Source of the DNA: Larus michahellis
Taxonomy: Eukaryota > Chordata > Aves > Charadriiformes > Laridae
Direction of reading: 5' to 3'
DNA length: 64,000 bases
Assembly (NCBI RefSeq): GCF_964199755.1
Contig: NC_133896.1
Location: 66,071,142-66,135,141 of the forward strand
A model generated the notes under the pieces. It was not told the DNA's origin. It did no database searches and worked only from the letters and a program-made list of their open reading frames with translations. Both the position numbers and the translations under genes were made by a program. Below, one piece after another: positions 14,801-24,979 of this stretch (the stretch's first letter is position 1; the number at the start of each line of letters is the position of its first letter).

Positions 14801-17800
14801 CTGTGTCTGAGCGACGTGTTGCTAGGGGGTCGGTCTTGTCCCGCCTCCTGGTGGTCGTGAGGCTGAAGGCTCCTCATCTTTATCGGTGTCCTTTGGGTGA
14901 CTCTTTTCAGCTTATCACACGACTTAGCTCTTCCCTTTGAAGTGTTAAAGCACACCAGATGCCTGTGATTTAGGTATTGAGGTGTCAAAGCGCACCAGAT
15001 AGCACACCGGATGCCTATGATTTAGGTATTGAGGTGTCAAAGCGCACCAGATAGCACACCGGATGCCTGTGATTTAAGTATGTGAAGGGTCAAAACATTG
15101 TAATTTTTCACCAGCCTTTAAGAAAGCCTGATTTGATTAACAAACATGATTTTATTTATTACATAGTGATTACTCTTTCCGTTCTGTCCCACCTATGGGA
15201 GTTATTAGAATTTATTCATTTACTGCCCTTTGTCTCCTGGTTTGAGTGTTTTCAGGAGCTAACTGTGCTGTCATCTTGATGACCTGCGAAGCTAGGTACT
15301 GACAATAGCTGCCATTCTTACAGGCCTTTATGCGCCTCCATGCTGGATGTTCCTGTCCATTCTCCATGTGCACTGATCTGACCCTTTCTGTTACAGTTCT
15401 GTACAGTAGACTTGCAATAGAGAGCCAGAAGGCAATAAGACAGTTTGTGCAATGGAAATAATCAAATCTTTAAACAGAAATGGAGCTTGTGGTCTCTAGA
15501 TTCTAGCTGTCAAATTTGGCTGAGTCTTACTGTGTATATTTGCTGACTGCTATTCCTGCCATCTAATATAAACTCTATGAAAAAACCTGTGTGACAGATC
15601 CGATATCCAGTCCAGCTTTTGAACTGGGGAGGTAGCTTAATGAATTTGGTTCCCGGGAGCAAATTAATAAATTGGCCTTTTTTGCTTTTCTAAGGAAAGG
15701 AATGTCTTTGGTCTCTCTCGTCTCTCTTGCAAGTAATCATTGCTTCATGGCAGTCTGTAGCCAATCACTTTGATAAACCTTTTAGAGCGCGTGTATGACG
15801 ACTGCTGTAAGCCTGCTTGTTTGAGGGATTTTTGTCTTATGTGGCTGGTTTGTTTCAAGATAGGTAAAAATAAGACAGCAGATAAAAGACTGCTATGATT
15901 ACTTTTTTTTTTTCCCAATCCAAGAAACTTCCTTCAGGAACATCTCCAGCAGTGCTTTAAACCTTATAAATTAAAAGTGCCGTGCTCTGACCATGATAGT
16001 GTGCCCACTGTTAAATGGGACAAGGAAGCTGCAGAAACAGCAGTTACACAATTGGAAACATCCCAGTAGAAAACCAGACTGGATCACATGGCAGTAAAAT
16101 GCAACAGTGTTTAATAGACTGAAAAAAACATACTTTGATAACTTCCTCTACAAGCTTAATTGGGAAGAAAATACTGTACTGTTAAGCGTGTTCAGTGACT
16201 GCGGGGAGTGAACAAATTAATATAATTCTTTCCCCCCCCCCCGAATAGCTGTGTTTGAAAAAGTTGAGCTTTAATCCATTGTGTTAATACTAACGTGTTT
16301 TTTTCTCTAGGTAACAGATGATGGCGTTGTAGCACTAGTGAGTGGAACATGTTCAAAGAATTTAAAGGTAACTTACTTAACCTAATACCAAAGAAATGAA
16401 CAAAAGCAAATACTTGTATTTTTAAATTATTATTATTAGTATTACTTCTGAGGGATGGCTTTTATTGAATGACTGTTGCCTTGATTTTTGTTATCAGTTG
16501 GCTATTTTCTGTCTCTGTAGCAGTGCCCCAGACCAGCTTTTTGAAAACCTCAGTCTTTTCAAAATAAGTTTTCTTCTGTTGACTGTAGTATGCTTATTTT
16601 AACTCATATTATTTTAGAGAACTGTATAATAAATGCAAATGAATGCTTAACTTTTCCCCTTGATTTCTTTGGAGTTATTTCTTCATTCTGTTGAACGCTG
16701 AGGCAGAATTTATAATGTTGATAATTCCATGGATTTATGAAATCAATTAGCACCTCTGGATAGGTGCATCTCTAACTCATGAAAGTGAATGTGGAAATGA
16801 AGCTGGTTTTGCATAAAGGTTCTCTAGGCACTGAGACAGTGTTAAATGATGGAGAAGAGGTATCCCATACGTCTTATCATAAATGATCTTTTACTTTTCT
16901 ATATAGTACATTTCTTACCTCTGTGTGTGGTTTTGCTTTTGTATAGGCTGGTTCTGAATCCAAGCTATTAATCTAGAAACTAAGATGGGAAACAAGTCAT
17001 ACTTCTGCCGGTATTGTAGTGTTTAATAAAAAAAACCAACCCTAAACAAAATACCAAATCTGGGACAACTGACAGAATTAATAGCCTGGAAAAAATAGAA
17101 CTGTTACTGTTTTGTTTGAAGGGTGAAGAGTTAGAGTTGGTTTTGGTTTTTTCCGACTGATTTGTCTATATTGCACAATCTTTTTAGTCTTGATATGTCT
17201 TGTGATACAAGATGAAATTATTATTATTCAGACCATAGCAATGAGAGATCTTTTTGTTTTATATAGTAGAAGTGACTTGAAAATATCTTTGTATTTTAGC
17301 TGCTTACCCCTTTATCTGTAGCAAAACATTGATTCCAGATTTTCTGAACAACCCTGAGACTATGCAGGGTCTTCATAAGCCACCTCTTGTATCCAGCCTG
17401 CAAATGTAAAGCGAGGTGTATCAGCGTGATTTGAATTAGGTAATTCAGACTAGGTCACTCTCAAAAGTCTTCAGTACGTATGTCTTAAAACACAAGTTTG
17501 TAATAAGTAAATATTGTAATAGGTTTTGGAGTGGGGTTCTGTAAAGTTCCTAGGGGGTTCCTAGAGGTTTTTGAACTATTTTCCAGCAATGTTGGTGTAA
17601 TTACTCCATCAGTGTTGTCTTCCCTTTTCTGTATTATTACTGTCCACAGTTCACAGAGAATTATATTCTCGTGTGTAAACCCGTTTCCTCAAACCATAGA
17701 AATGCAGTTCCATTTATTTCTAATAAAAATTTCCAGCTTACAAAATGTGGCCTTTAATGTTTCCTCGTCACGTTGTTGTAGTTACTATTTCTTTGAAAAT

Positions 17801-20238
17801 GCACGGGGTTTCTTTTGCGTGTGCTGTGGATGGATGCCTGTGGAAGCTGTACTAGATCAGGAAGAACAAGTTGGGTAGCTTCATCTAAAAGTGTTCAAGA
17901 AAGTAATGTTGAGGTGGTGGGCTTTGATTTCAGAAGAACTAATGGGAAATTTCAGTCACGCCAGTATGAATTTTGCTTGTTCATTTTCCTGTGCTCAGTA
18001 CTTGATTCTACTTTCTTAAAAGCCACATATTTAAGGGCTTTTGCTTTTTTTTTTTTTTTTGGGGGGGGGGGAGTGTTGGGGGTAAGGGGCACTCTGTGAA
18101 GTTTTAATAAGGCAAAATTTAATGGTTTTGTGTGGAATGACAATTTTAAAAACAGAAGTTGTGTTCTGTCAGTATAAACAGCTAGAATAGTTTGTGTCTC
18201 TTCGTTTACAAACAGTAAGAAAAATAAATTTAGTAGAGAATATGGGATTATTTGCTACAATCTCTTCTTCAGTGTAACTCTTTTCCTTGTCTGTGTCACA
18301 ATCCTCATACCTCTTGTTTCATATCATCAAAGTGAAAATTTGTAGACAGTGATCTAATGTCGGGTACATAGTGAAAAAAGTAGGGTCTTAAAATTCTCAA
18401 CTGTAACTAGCAGGCAGATTTATAAATCTTTTTACTTCATTCAGGTTCTGCATTTCACTTAATAATTAAAATGAACTAAAAATTGTACATATATCAGCTT
18501 TTGTATATCTTGCTTCTCTGAATACAGTTCTTGTTTTCTGTGTCATCATTCTGTACAAAGTTGCATCTATTACAAAAGGTCCCTTTCATTTCTGTGCTCT
18601 TTCAAGATCCTTGAGGTTTATCATTTGGAAATATACTCTTTCACAATAAAACAATGTTGTTTTTTTTTATTTTTACTCCATGATCCCCAAAGTATGTTTT
18701 CCCAAATCCTGTTTTCATTAGATTTGATAGTCTCTTTTCTGCGTTTCTTCTTGTATGTTATATTTATTGATATGTAAGGCAGTTCAGAGGGGGGAAAATG
18801 TTGGTAATAGTCTGTTAATTTATTCTGAATTTATTCGTTCTCTAGCACATACAACAGGTACTAGTTACCCAACTGCAGAGGAATGAAGAACAGAGCAGGT
18901 TTTATTCTAGCCTTGGAAGAAGTTCTTAGACTTATTTTAGGAACTAGATAGATAGATATTAGGAACTTGTGCAGAGACTAATGAATCCTGCCTGTTTTGG
19001 GTAACCCCAGAATTCAGTTTGGGTTCTGTTCTTCTGGACAGCAGTGTTAGGAGAATGTGTGTTGTGGGAAAACTGATGGGACTCAAACACCACAGAATCT
19101 TATTGAAGAGTTTTCTCAGTTGTCTTGAATGGTATATGTGTTTTGGGAAAACTCAGGTTTACGTTTCTAGTTTTGACTTTTCATAGAAAAGCTGTCTTAA
19201 TTTTCCTGAGTGTATTTTTCTGGTCTGTACAGGACCACAGATAAGGTCAACGTACAGAAGAGTAGTAGGTCATAGTTTCTGCTGGGAGGGGATCTCTGAA
19301 AATGGTTGGGCAAAGGAAAGCTCTGCCTCCAAAACTACGGGTGCTCTGACAGGCTTTTGTTACTACTATTTTCATGTCAGGAGATCCACATGGAACGCTG
19401 TGTGAATCTGACTGATGTTGCTGTGGAAGCGGTCCTTACTTCTTGTCCGAAGATACACATTTTTCTGTTCCATGGATGCCCGTTGGTGACAGGTAGGTCA
19501 AATTGTGCAGGGAGTAAGGAAGGGTAATTACTTCCTGATAGGATCTTCTTGCTCTCTGAAAAAGCACACTATATGTTGTAAATAGTCCCAAACAAATAAT
19601 AATTTACTAGATAAAATAATAATCGTACGCTGAGATATTCAAAGCAACGTGGGAGTTTTGCTTTGAAATACATCAACCTTCAGAGAGGGATTTTTTTGTT
19701 GTTTTGGAGTTTTGGGAATTTTTTTCTTTCCTTCCCTGTAACACCCCCCCCCCCCCCCCTCGCCCTAGACATGCTGGTGAAGACCCAAAGTTGATGATAA
19801 GACTTCAGAAAAATATGTTAGCATCTTAAACCCGTACTCTATTCCAGAAGTATGGAACAGCATCCATTCAAGAAACAGTGGAAGGGAGTAGGACTGGTCA
19901 GCCTGAAGAAAACCCAAACTTAAGAGGGGTTGTGATCTATCTTGGGTGGTTGTTTTTTTTAAGTTCGGTTGGTTGGTGATGCTTTACAGTTAATGTGATT
20001 GGAGAAAGAACCGAGTGGTTTTGAATTATTCCAGGTATATCTGAAATGTGATATTGTAATAAATGCAGATATATAATTGAATTGTTCTGCTGTTTACCTA
20101 ATTTCTAAACATCATCTATGTATATTCTGAATGAATAACAAGAAATTCCTTGGTTCTTTTGCAGATCGTTCACGAGATGTTTTAGAGCAGCTAGTCATAT
20201 CAAACAAAATCAAACAAGTAACGTGGACTGTTTACTGA
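5695..20238 (+). CDS. AMN1: AMN1, leucine-rich-repeat protein; exons 2-7, 5'-partial
   Basis: Vertebrate homologue of yeast Amn1, antagonist of the mitotic exit network. The vertebrate protein is a small leucine-rich-repeat (LRR) protein whose cellular role is poorly defined. Six exons with consensus splice sites join in phase (133, 145, 218, 57, 112 and 74 nt) to give 245 residues plus one split codon. From memory the human protein is about 258 residues, so only about 13 N-terminal residues are missing. Diagnostic segments are [37 protein letters not shown], then repeated LRR units with the cysteine-containing pattern ([20 protein letters not shown]), and the C-terminus KQVTWTVY. Exon 1 is not in the first 5.7 kb, which has no CpG island or matching exon, so the promoter lies left of the window. 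The gene is convergent with ETFBKMT. No frame damage was seen. Confidence 0.97.
6079..6112 (+). mobile_element. possible MIR SINE trace
   Basis: ATTATCCCTTTTCAGTATGG followed by GGAAACTAGA resembles the MIR segment around the ATTATCCCCATTTTACAGAT region. It is short and diverged and could be chance. Confidence 0.25.
9159..9216 (-). mobile_element. CR1 LINE 3'-end fragment
   Basis: CATAGAATCATAGAATTG followed by GTTGGAAGGGACCTTTCAGA is the reverse complement of a CR1 3' end. Only about 55 bp remain, antisense to AMN1. Confidence 0.85.
9527..9671 (+). CDS. AMN1: AMN1 coding exon 3
   Basis: The acceptor is CGTTACAG and the donor GAAG|GTATGT. It reads [20 protein letters not shown] and on to GITSE, the first LRR units. 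It ends one base into a codon, in register with the next exon. Confidence 0.96.
9672..11903 (+). other. AMN1 intron 3
   Basis: Intronic sequence with no supported exon. Its main feature is a T/G-rich low-complexity tract at 10817-10900. Confidence 0.85.
10817..10900. repeat. T/G-rich low-complexity tract
   Basis: About 84 bp of T and G with very few other bases on the + strand (repeats of GGTTTGGTT and TTGTTTTG). The complement resembles the A/C-rich tracts at 50990-51083 and 59419-59551. Confidence 0.8.
11904..12121 (+). CDS. AMN1: AMN1 coding exon 4
   Basis: The acceptor is TTTGACAG and the donor CAG|GTAATT. It reads [20 protein letters not shown] through [11 protein letters not shown], two to three LRR units with the conserved CC/NC asparagine-cysteine positions. 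Its 218 nt restore phase 0. Confidence 0.96.
14605..15097 (-). mobile_element. solo LTR of an endogenous retrovirus (family unassigned)
   Basis: Read on the - strand it starts TGTTTTGACCC and ends CTATAACA, about 493 bp. In order it has a U3 with a 52-bp tandem repeat (about 2.8 copies), a TATATAA box at 14756-14762 and an AATAAA signal at 14660-14665, the usual promoter-to-polyadenylation arrangement of an LTR. No primer-binding site or gag/pol/env sequence lies on either side, so it appears to be a solo LTR left by recombination. I could not fix a clear target-site duplication, so the ends may shift by a few bases. It lies antisense in AMN1 intron 4. The U3 repeats remain nearly identical, so it is probably not very ancient. 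Confidence 0.65.
14942..15087. repeat. 52-bp tandem repeat, about 2.8 copies
   Basis: Copies at 14942-14981 (shorter, lacking the internal GATAGCACACC), 14982-15033 and 15034-15087. Each begins GTGTYAAAGCRCACCAGAT. They lie in the presumed U3 of the solo LTR. Confidence 0.9.
16311..16367 (+). CDS. AMN1: AMN1 coding exon 5 (57 nt)
   Basis: The acceptor is TTTTTCTCTAG and the donor AAG|GTAACT. This short exon has exactly 19 codons, [19 protein letters not shown], equal to one LRR piece. Because its length is a multiple of three, skipping it would keep the frame. Confidence 0.94.
16368..19380 (+). other. AMN1 intron 5
   Basis: AT-rich intron with no supported exon. It holds a T16/G11 homopolymer junction at 18045-18089. 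Confidence 0.85.
18045..18089 (+). repeat. T16-G11 junction with further G runs
   Basis: T16 (18045-18060) is directly followed by G11 (18061-18071), then G5 (18078-18082) and G4 (18086-18089). The + strand fits a G-quadruplex pattern. Confidence 0.85.
19381..19492 (+). CDS. AMN1: AMN1 coding exon 6
   Basis: The acceptor is TTTTCATGTCAG and the donor ACAG|GTAGGT. It reads [20 protein letters not shown] through FHGCPLVT and ends one base into a codon. Confidence 0.96.
19493..20164 (+). other. AMN1 intron 6
   Basis: A short 672-bp intron. A C16 run at 19744-19759 is its only notable sequence. Confidence 0.9.
20165..20238 (+). CDS. AMN1: AMN1 last coding exon (exon 7) with stop
   Basis: The acceptor is TTCTTTTGCAG. 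The exon completes GAT and reads [20 protein letters not shown] then WTVY and TGA at 20236-20238, matching the conserved C-terminus of vertebrate AMN1. Confidence 0.95.
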
Positions 20239-20986
20239 TTGTTTATCGTGTACATGTGAGTGTAATGTTTACAGATGGGAGAGCTCTTTCAGAAAACAAG
20301 CTCCTTGGAGAAATAGCTGGTGACTTTTGTACCACCAGATTGCTTCCCTCCTTGTTCCCACCAGAGGTCTCCATCGCCATTCCAGTCCTTGCCTGTGAGT
20401 CTGGGCTTCCCTATTGTCTGTACTTAGAGCCCTGTCTTCTTTGCATCACTGATCAGGCTTCATTAAGGGGAAAGTTAAACTGTAATTAATATTACACTGT
20501 CATCTCTCAGCCTCCTCTTGAAGTATCAACTTTGGCAACTACTTACCATCTTGTAGCATCTTAGCTACATATCCAAACACAATTTAAGTAAGTCCCTGTT
20601 CTGAGTTTGTAGTCTGAGAGGGTAGTTGCAACTAAAAGTACTGAGCCCAAACATAGTATTAACACTTACGCAGCAGTCTCTGTAAAGTTGTGACTTTAAT
20701 CTGACAAAAGTCAACAGACAGAACTGCTGAATGGAGGTGGCATTGACAGCAGTGCAATTTTTTTAAGTAGCAGCAGTCTCCTTTCACCATGTACTTTTGC
20801 AAGGTCCAGAGGAAAAAACACAGGTACTTTTCTTTTGATGTTACTGATGCTGCAGGTTTCTGGTTATATTTACCTTCAAATACTTGCTGGATTTTTACAC
20901 ATTCAGAAGTACAGTCTGAATATGTAAACATAAAATTGTTTTGAAGTTATTGTGACTTAACAAATTTCAGAATAATAGTTATGACC

Positions 20987-20992
20987 AATAAA
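20987..20992 (+). promoter_or_regulatory. AMN1: candidate AMN1 polyadenylation signal
   Basis: An AATAAA lies about 750 nt after the AMN1 stop codon. It is the first canonical signal I found downstream; a later one (near 22159) is also possible. Use of either is inferred. Confidence 0.4.
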
Positions 20993-22299
20993 AGAATATT
21001 GTATATGGGAAAATATGTACTTATTTGCTCTGGCTTTTGCCTGCATTCCTGTATGAAAATCCTTTTAGGGAACAAAACGTTGGTTCTCACAAGCATGGCT
21101 GTGAGTGAAATAGGACCAAACTTAACGTTTGAGTACATGAATCTCAGGATGGTGGAGTTCAGGAAAGTATGTCCTGCTATAAGCAGTTTATAATATCTCC
21201 AGTGGCCTCCCAGAAATTGAAAATATAACCATTTATATATTGTTCAATTGTGGTCATATTGAAAAAAATATTTAGAAGCGTAGAATGAGTTCATTGCATG
21301 ATGGAACAGTGGTCTCATCACAATTATGTCATGTTCACTGGCTTTGTTGAAATAGCATGATTTCTAGTGAGACTTTTATGAATTCTACATTCAACTTCTA
21401 TAAATGCTAGCAATTTTAGCATTCTACAGGGCAGGTAGCACACTATGTTAATACTCTGCATCTGGAAGTAGCAGGGTTTGGCTAGGGAGGTCTTACGTGG
21501 ATCTGATGACACTTAGAAACCCATGAGTTCAGGCAACCATAAGGAATATGTTTACTTCATAATTTAACACTTGTCATAGCCACATGCGTTTTAAGTGTCG
21601 TAGAAATTAAAACAGTCTTCTACTAATCTATTTAAAGTTCAGGTCAAATTGCATGGAAGATAATAATATAATATGTTGCATCCAGTACTATTAAAGGATG
21701 TTATGATGTCTGAGAATAATCTCTTGTTCTTCTGTTGATCACATGGCTTATGGAAGAGCAGGTCCATTTAGAAAACTCGTTCAAGTGTAACTGAATTCAT
21801 AATTTTCGAACTCCAGTGCCTAAATCCCTAATTCTTGTTGCATGTAGTACAATGGCTCAGCCCAGTGATGAATGTGTTCCTATGATACCTATAGGTATAA
21901 CTGCACCAGCGCAAACCATTCCTGCAAACAGAAGTAGTTTTGCTACATTAGCAAGTAGCATTTGAAGGCTGTAATTGCAACAAATCCTTGGACCAGATAG
22001 AGGCCTTAGAACCTAAATATATACTTAGGTTTCCTGTTTTAATCAACCAGATTTTACCCCTTTTTTTGGCTAAAGAGTAGTTTATTGTTTTGCCATGCGG
22101 AATGCCTGGTGTCAGTTGGGGCCCATCATTCCTTTGAACTCTTCAATGTGAGTTGGCAATAAATTTGGTTTGCACTGTTTTTCATACTCATCAAGCTGAT
22201 TAGGCAGCAGCACTTACATGGTTAGTAATCATGTCAAATAAGTAAAGCATAAGGATCAGGTTTCAGGAAGGGTGCCACAAAAAGAGTAAGAATTGCAAG

Positions 22300-22690
22300 C
22301 TAACACAAGTGGGAAGGAGCCTCGGGAGGTTTCTAGTCTAACTTCTGCCCAAAGCAGGGCCAGCTCAGAGCAGCTTAGTTGGCGCTTTATCCAAACAAGT
22401 CTTGGGCAACTGAAGATGACAGAGCCTTCACAACCTTTTGAGGCAACTTGTTGCACTGCTTGACTGTGTTAATGGTGCAAAATTTTTTCCTTCTATCCTG
22501 TTTGACCCTATTTTGTTTCAACTTACACCCTTTCTCACTGGAAGAGCCTGGCTGTCATCCTGATAATCTCCTGATAAGTACAGGCAGGTTGCTTATAGGT
22601 CCCTTGAAGCCTTGTCTTCTCCAAGCTGAACAAGCCCAGTTCCCTCAATCTGTTATTGTACAACATGTTACTGTACCATAGTGTGGTGAT
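22300..22690 (-). mobile_element. old diverged CR1 LINE fragment
   Basis: The + strand reads as a degraded reverse complement of the CR1 3' coding end. It includes TGGGCAACTGAAGATGACAG, CAACTTGTTGCACTGCTTGA and AAGCTGAACAAGCCCAGTTC. It is much more diverged than the other CR1 copies and is frame-broken. The usual 3' repeat cannot be recognised. Confidence 0.75.
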
Positions 22691-24080
22691 GGTTGCCAGA
22701 CTCTCATCCCAAGTGCTACATCCCGAAAGAAAATTATGAATGGAGATAATGTAAAGCAGCTAAAGGTGGAAGACTACCAAAGTCTGTAACAGCAAAGGAC
22801 ACTTAAAAAAATTTCTATCTGTGGGACAGTGCCACTGCTAACCTCACTGGAAAAGTTGTCCTTTTTTCCCCTTGCTAATGTAACCTTGGATTTGTCATCC
22901 TGAAGGCAAATACAGCTTACACTGTGTCCTTAAACATGCGTGTAGATTTACCGTGTTCTCCTATAGCCTTTTCTAAATATGTAACTTAGTGGTATGTCCT
23001 CTGTACTTAAAAATCTGTGCAACATTGCAATGAATTAATGGTGTATTTTTAAGTTTGAAAATTTAATGCAAGTCGTGTTAAATCCTTCACTGCCAGCGCT
23101 TGAGTCAGCTCTCTTATGGATTTCTTACTAGCATAACTCTTCTGGAATATTTTTTTACTCTGATAAAGCCGCAGTCATTTTCCACAAATGCTTACAAGTG
23201 TTGGGTGAAGTGGGAGAAGAACATCGTGTATACATTTACCACTTCACATTCTGTATTGTTCGGATATTGTTATTGTTGTAAATTGTTGGGTGAGCACTGC
23301 AGAATATTCACACATTGTTCTGAAGATTAAAGTTTGTAAGTCTTCCATTGGGATAGTTCTGAAAACTTGTTAAATTATATTTTATGACCATGTACATCTG
23401 AATGTGCTCCTAAACCTCCTACTTCATAAACACCATGGTTTTCTGAGTGAGTACCACATACTTTTTCATCTTTATAGGCTTCTACCACATCACCCGGTAT
23501 TTGGATAGTTGTAGGTGCATTGTGTTCCATTCTGCAGTTTTTAGTTCCCCATCACTGCCTGTTCAATAGTTAACTGCTAAAGGTGACAGTTCCTGCAAGA
23601 CTGCTCTGAAAACATCGGTTTCTTCTTCAAATGGCTGCATTTACAGCCTCTCACCTGTGAATGTCGTTTTCTTTTTCTTTTTCTTCTTTTCCTCTGCAGG
23701 GGATTCTTCCTTGACAGATGTAGCTAGGAGTGATTCTGGAGTTTGGCCAGCAACTTCTCAAGAGAAGAGAAAAATAATTATATCTGACTTCTATTCTGTG
23801 TTTTTAGTTACCTTCTGTTCAGAAGCATCATGGAAAGAAAGATGTCTTTCTAGCTTACTAGCTTCCCATGATAATAAATGGCCTTTTTTACCCCTGCAAA
23901 GTTAGGGAACGTAGATCATTTGACCCGACTCTCAGGGCGATAAAGTTACCTTAGCTATTACTACTTAGTCACTTTCCACTTACTAAAAACTTTCACTTTG
24001 ACTAGTGTTCAAGAGGCATGTTTTAGATTTGTGTGCAACTCCTAAGTAACCACTCTGGCAGCTTTGAGGAAGAGTACATT

Positions 24081-24086
24081 TTTATT
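24081..24086 (-). promoter_or_regulatory. ETFBKMT: candidate distal ETFBKMT polyadenylation signal (AATAAA)
   Basis: TTTATT on the + strand reads AATAAA on the - strand, about 530 nt after the stop codon. It would give a modest 3' UTR. Confidence 0.4.
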
Positions 24087-24538
24087 ATAGAGGGGAAGGG
24101 GGAGATTCGAATTAGTTACTTTGACATTCAGAAGAGATATCCAGAAAAAGAGCAAGGCACTTTAAGTTGAGCATAGTATGAGCTAATAATCTAGCAGAGA
24201 GCTTTATGAAGGACAGCAATAATTTTCTCTGTAAATAAGCTGCAAAAGTCTGAAAGCAGTGCAGTAACTTTTCAGCCACCATCTTCTCCCCACAGCAGTC
24301 TGCTGGATGTCCAAAATATTTCACAATGGTGTCAGAGAGCAAGACGTGAATATACAGGAAAAACATCAAGCATGCAAACTCTTACATGTCTTTGGATTTG
24401 CACTTCAGTGCAGGCCCCTGTGAATACAGTTTGCATGTAGTTTTTACCTCAATTGGAGCAAAAGCCTCAGTGAGTATGACTGAAATCAGTACAGTGAAGG
24501 TACAGTAATCTACTTTGCATCAACAGATATGTTCCGTG

Positions 24539-24544
24539 TTTAAT
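24539..24544 (-). promoter_or_regulatory. ETFBKMT: candidate proximal ETFBKMT polyadenylation signal (ATTAAA)
   Basis: TTTAAT on the + strand reads ATTAAA on the - strand, about 70 nt after the stop codon. A canonical AATAAA is about 460 nt further on (24081-24086). Which is used is not visible. Confidence 0.3.
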
Positions 24545-24614
24545 TCCCTTTTTCATTTTACATACTTACAAAAAAAGCCAATGCAGCGAGACAAAATTCA
24601 TTAGAAAGCCAGCT

Positions 24615-24979
24615 TCAACAGTTTTCTAAGCTATTTGAGGGCTGATAACTCCAGACAATACTTGATGTTAATCCATTGTTTTCTTGTCTAGTATACTCAG
24701 GAAGTGAATATTCTATAACTTTGTGCAATTGACTGCGAATGCTGTGGCTTAAAAACTGATGCCTGCCAGGGTCACCGATCAGCACTTCAGTTTGCTGTAT
24801 CCTGATGCATTTCTTTAGCCAGTGATGCAGACCATCAGCAAGTTGTTCATCATAAAACATATCTCCTAGAACAATGAGGTCCCAGTTGCCAGCGTCTGAA
24901 TTAATGATGTTCTTAATGGTGATGGGGAAGGGATTCAGGTGGTTCAGTTCGCAGTTCAAGATCATTGCCATTCCTGCAA
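24615..24979 (-). CDS. ETFBKMT: ETFBKMT last coding exon
   Basis: On the - strand the acceptor is TTTTCTCCAG at 24980. The first two bases complete Ile151 and the frame reads AGMAMILNCELNHLNPFPIT to SNSLENC and TGA (24617-24615). A second AG six bases downstream would drop conserved residues and is less likely. The exon carries the family DLIVLGDMFYDE motif. Confidence 0.96.

Larger units (their letters stand above)
12122..16310 (+). other. AMN1 intron 4
   Basis: The longest complete AMN1 intron here, about 4.2 kb. It carries the solo LTR at 14605-15097; the rest shows no coding exon or repeat that I can name. Confidence 0.85.
20239..24614. other. AMN1/ETFBKMT tail-to-tail interval
   Basis: Contains the AMN1 3' UTR, an old CR1 at 22300-22690, a strong isolated splice acceptor at 23699 followed by an open frame, and the ETFBKMT 3' UTR (read leftward from 24614). 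No other gene was recognised. Confidence 0.75.

Noticed and set aside
14942-15087. CRISPR-like array
   Set aside because: The repeats are contiguous tandem copies without spacers, in an LTR of a bird genome.
14000-15700. A full provirus around the LTR in AMN1 intron 4
   Set aside because: Only one LTR is visible, with no internal region or primer-binding site beside it.
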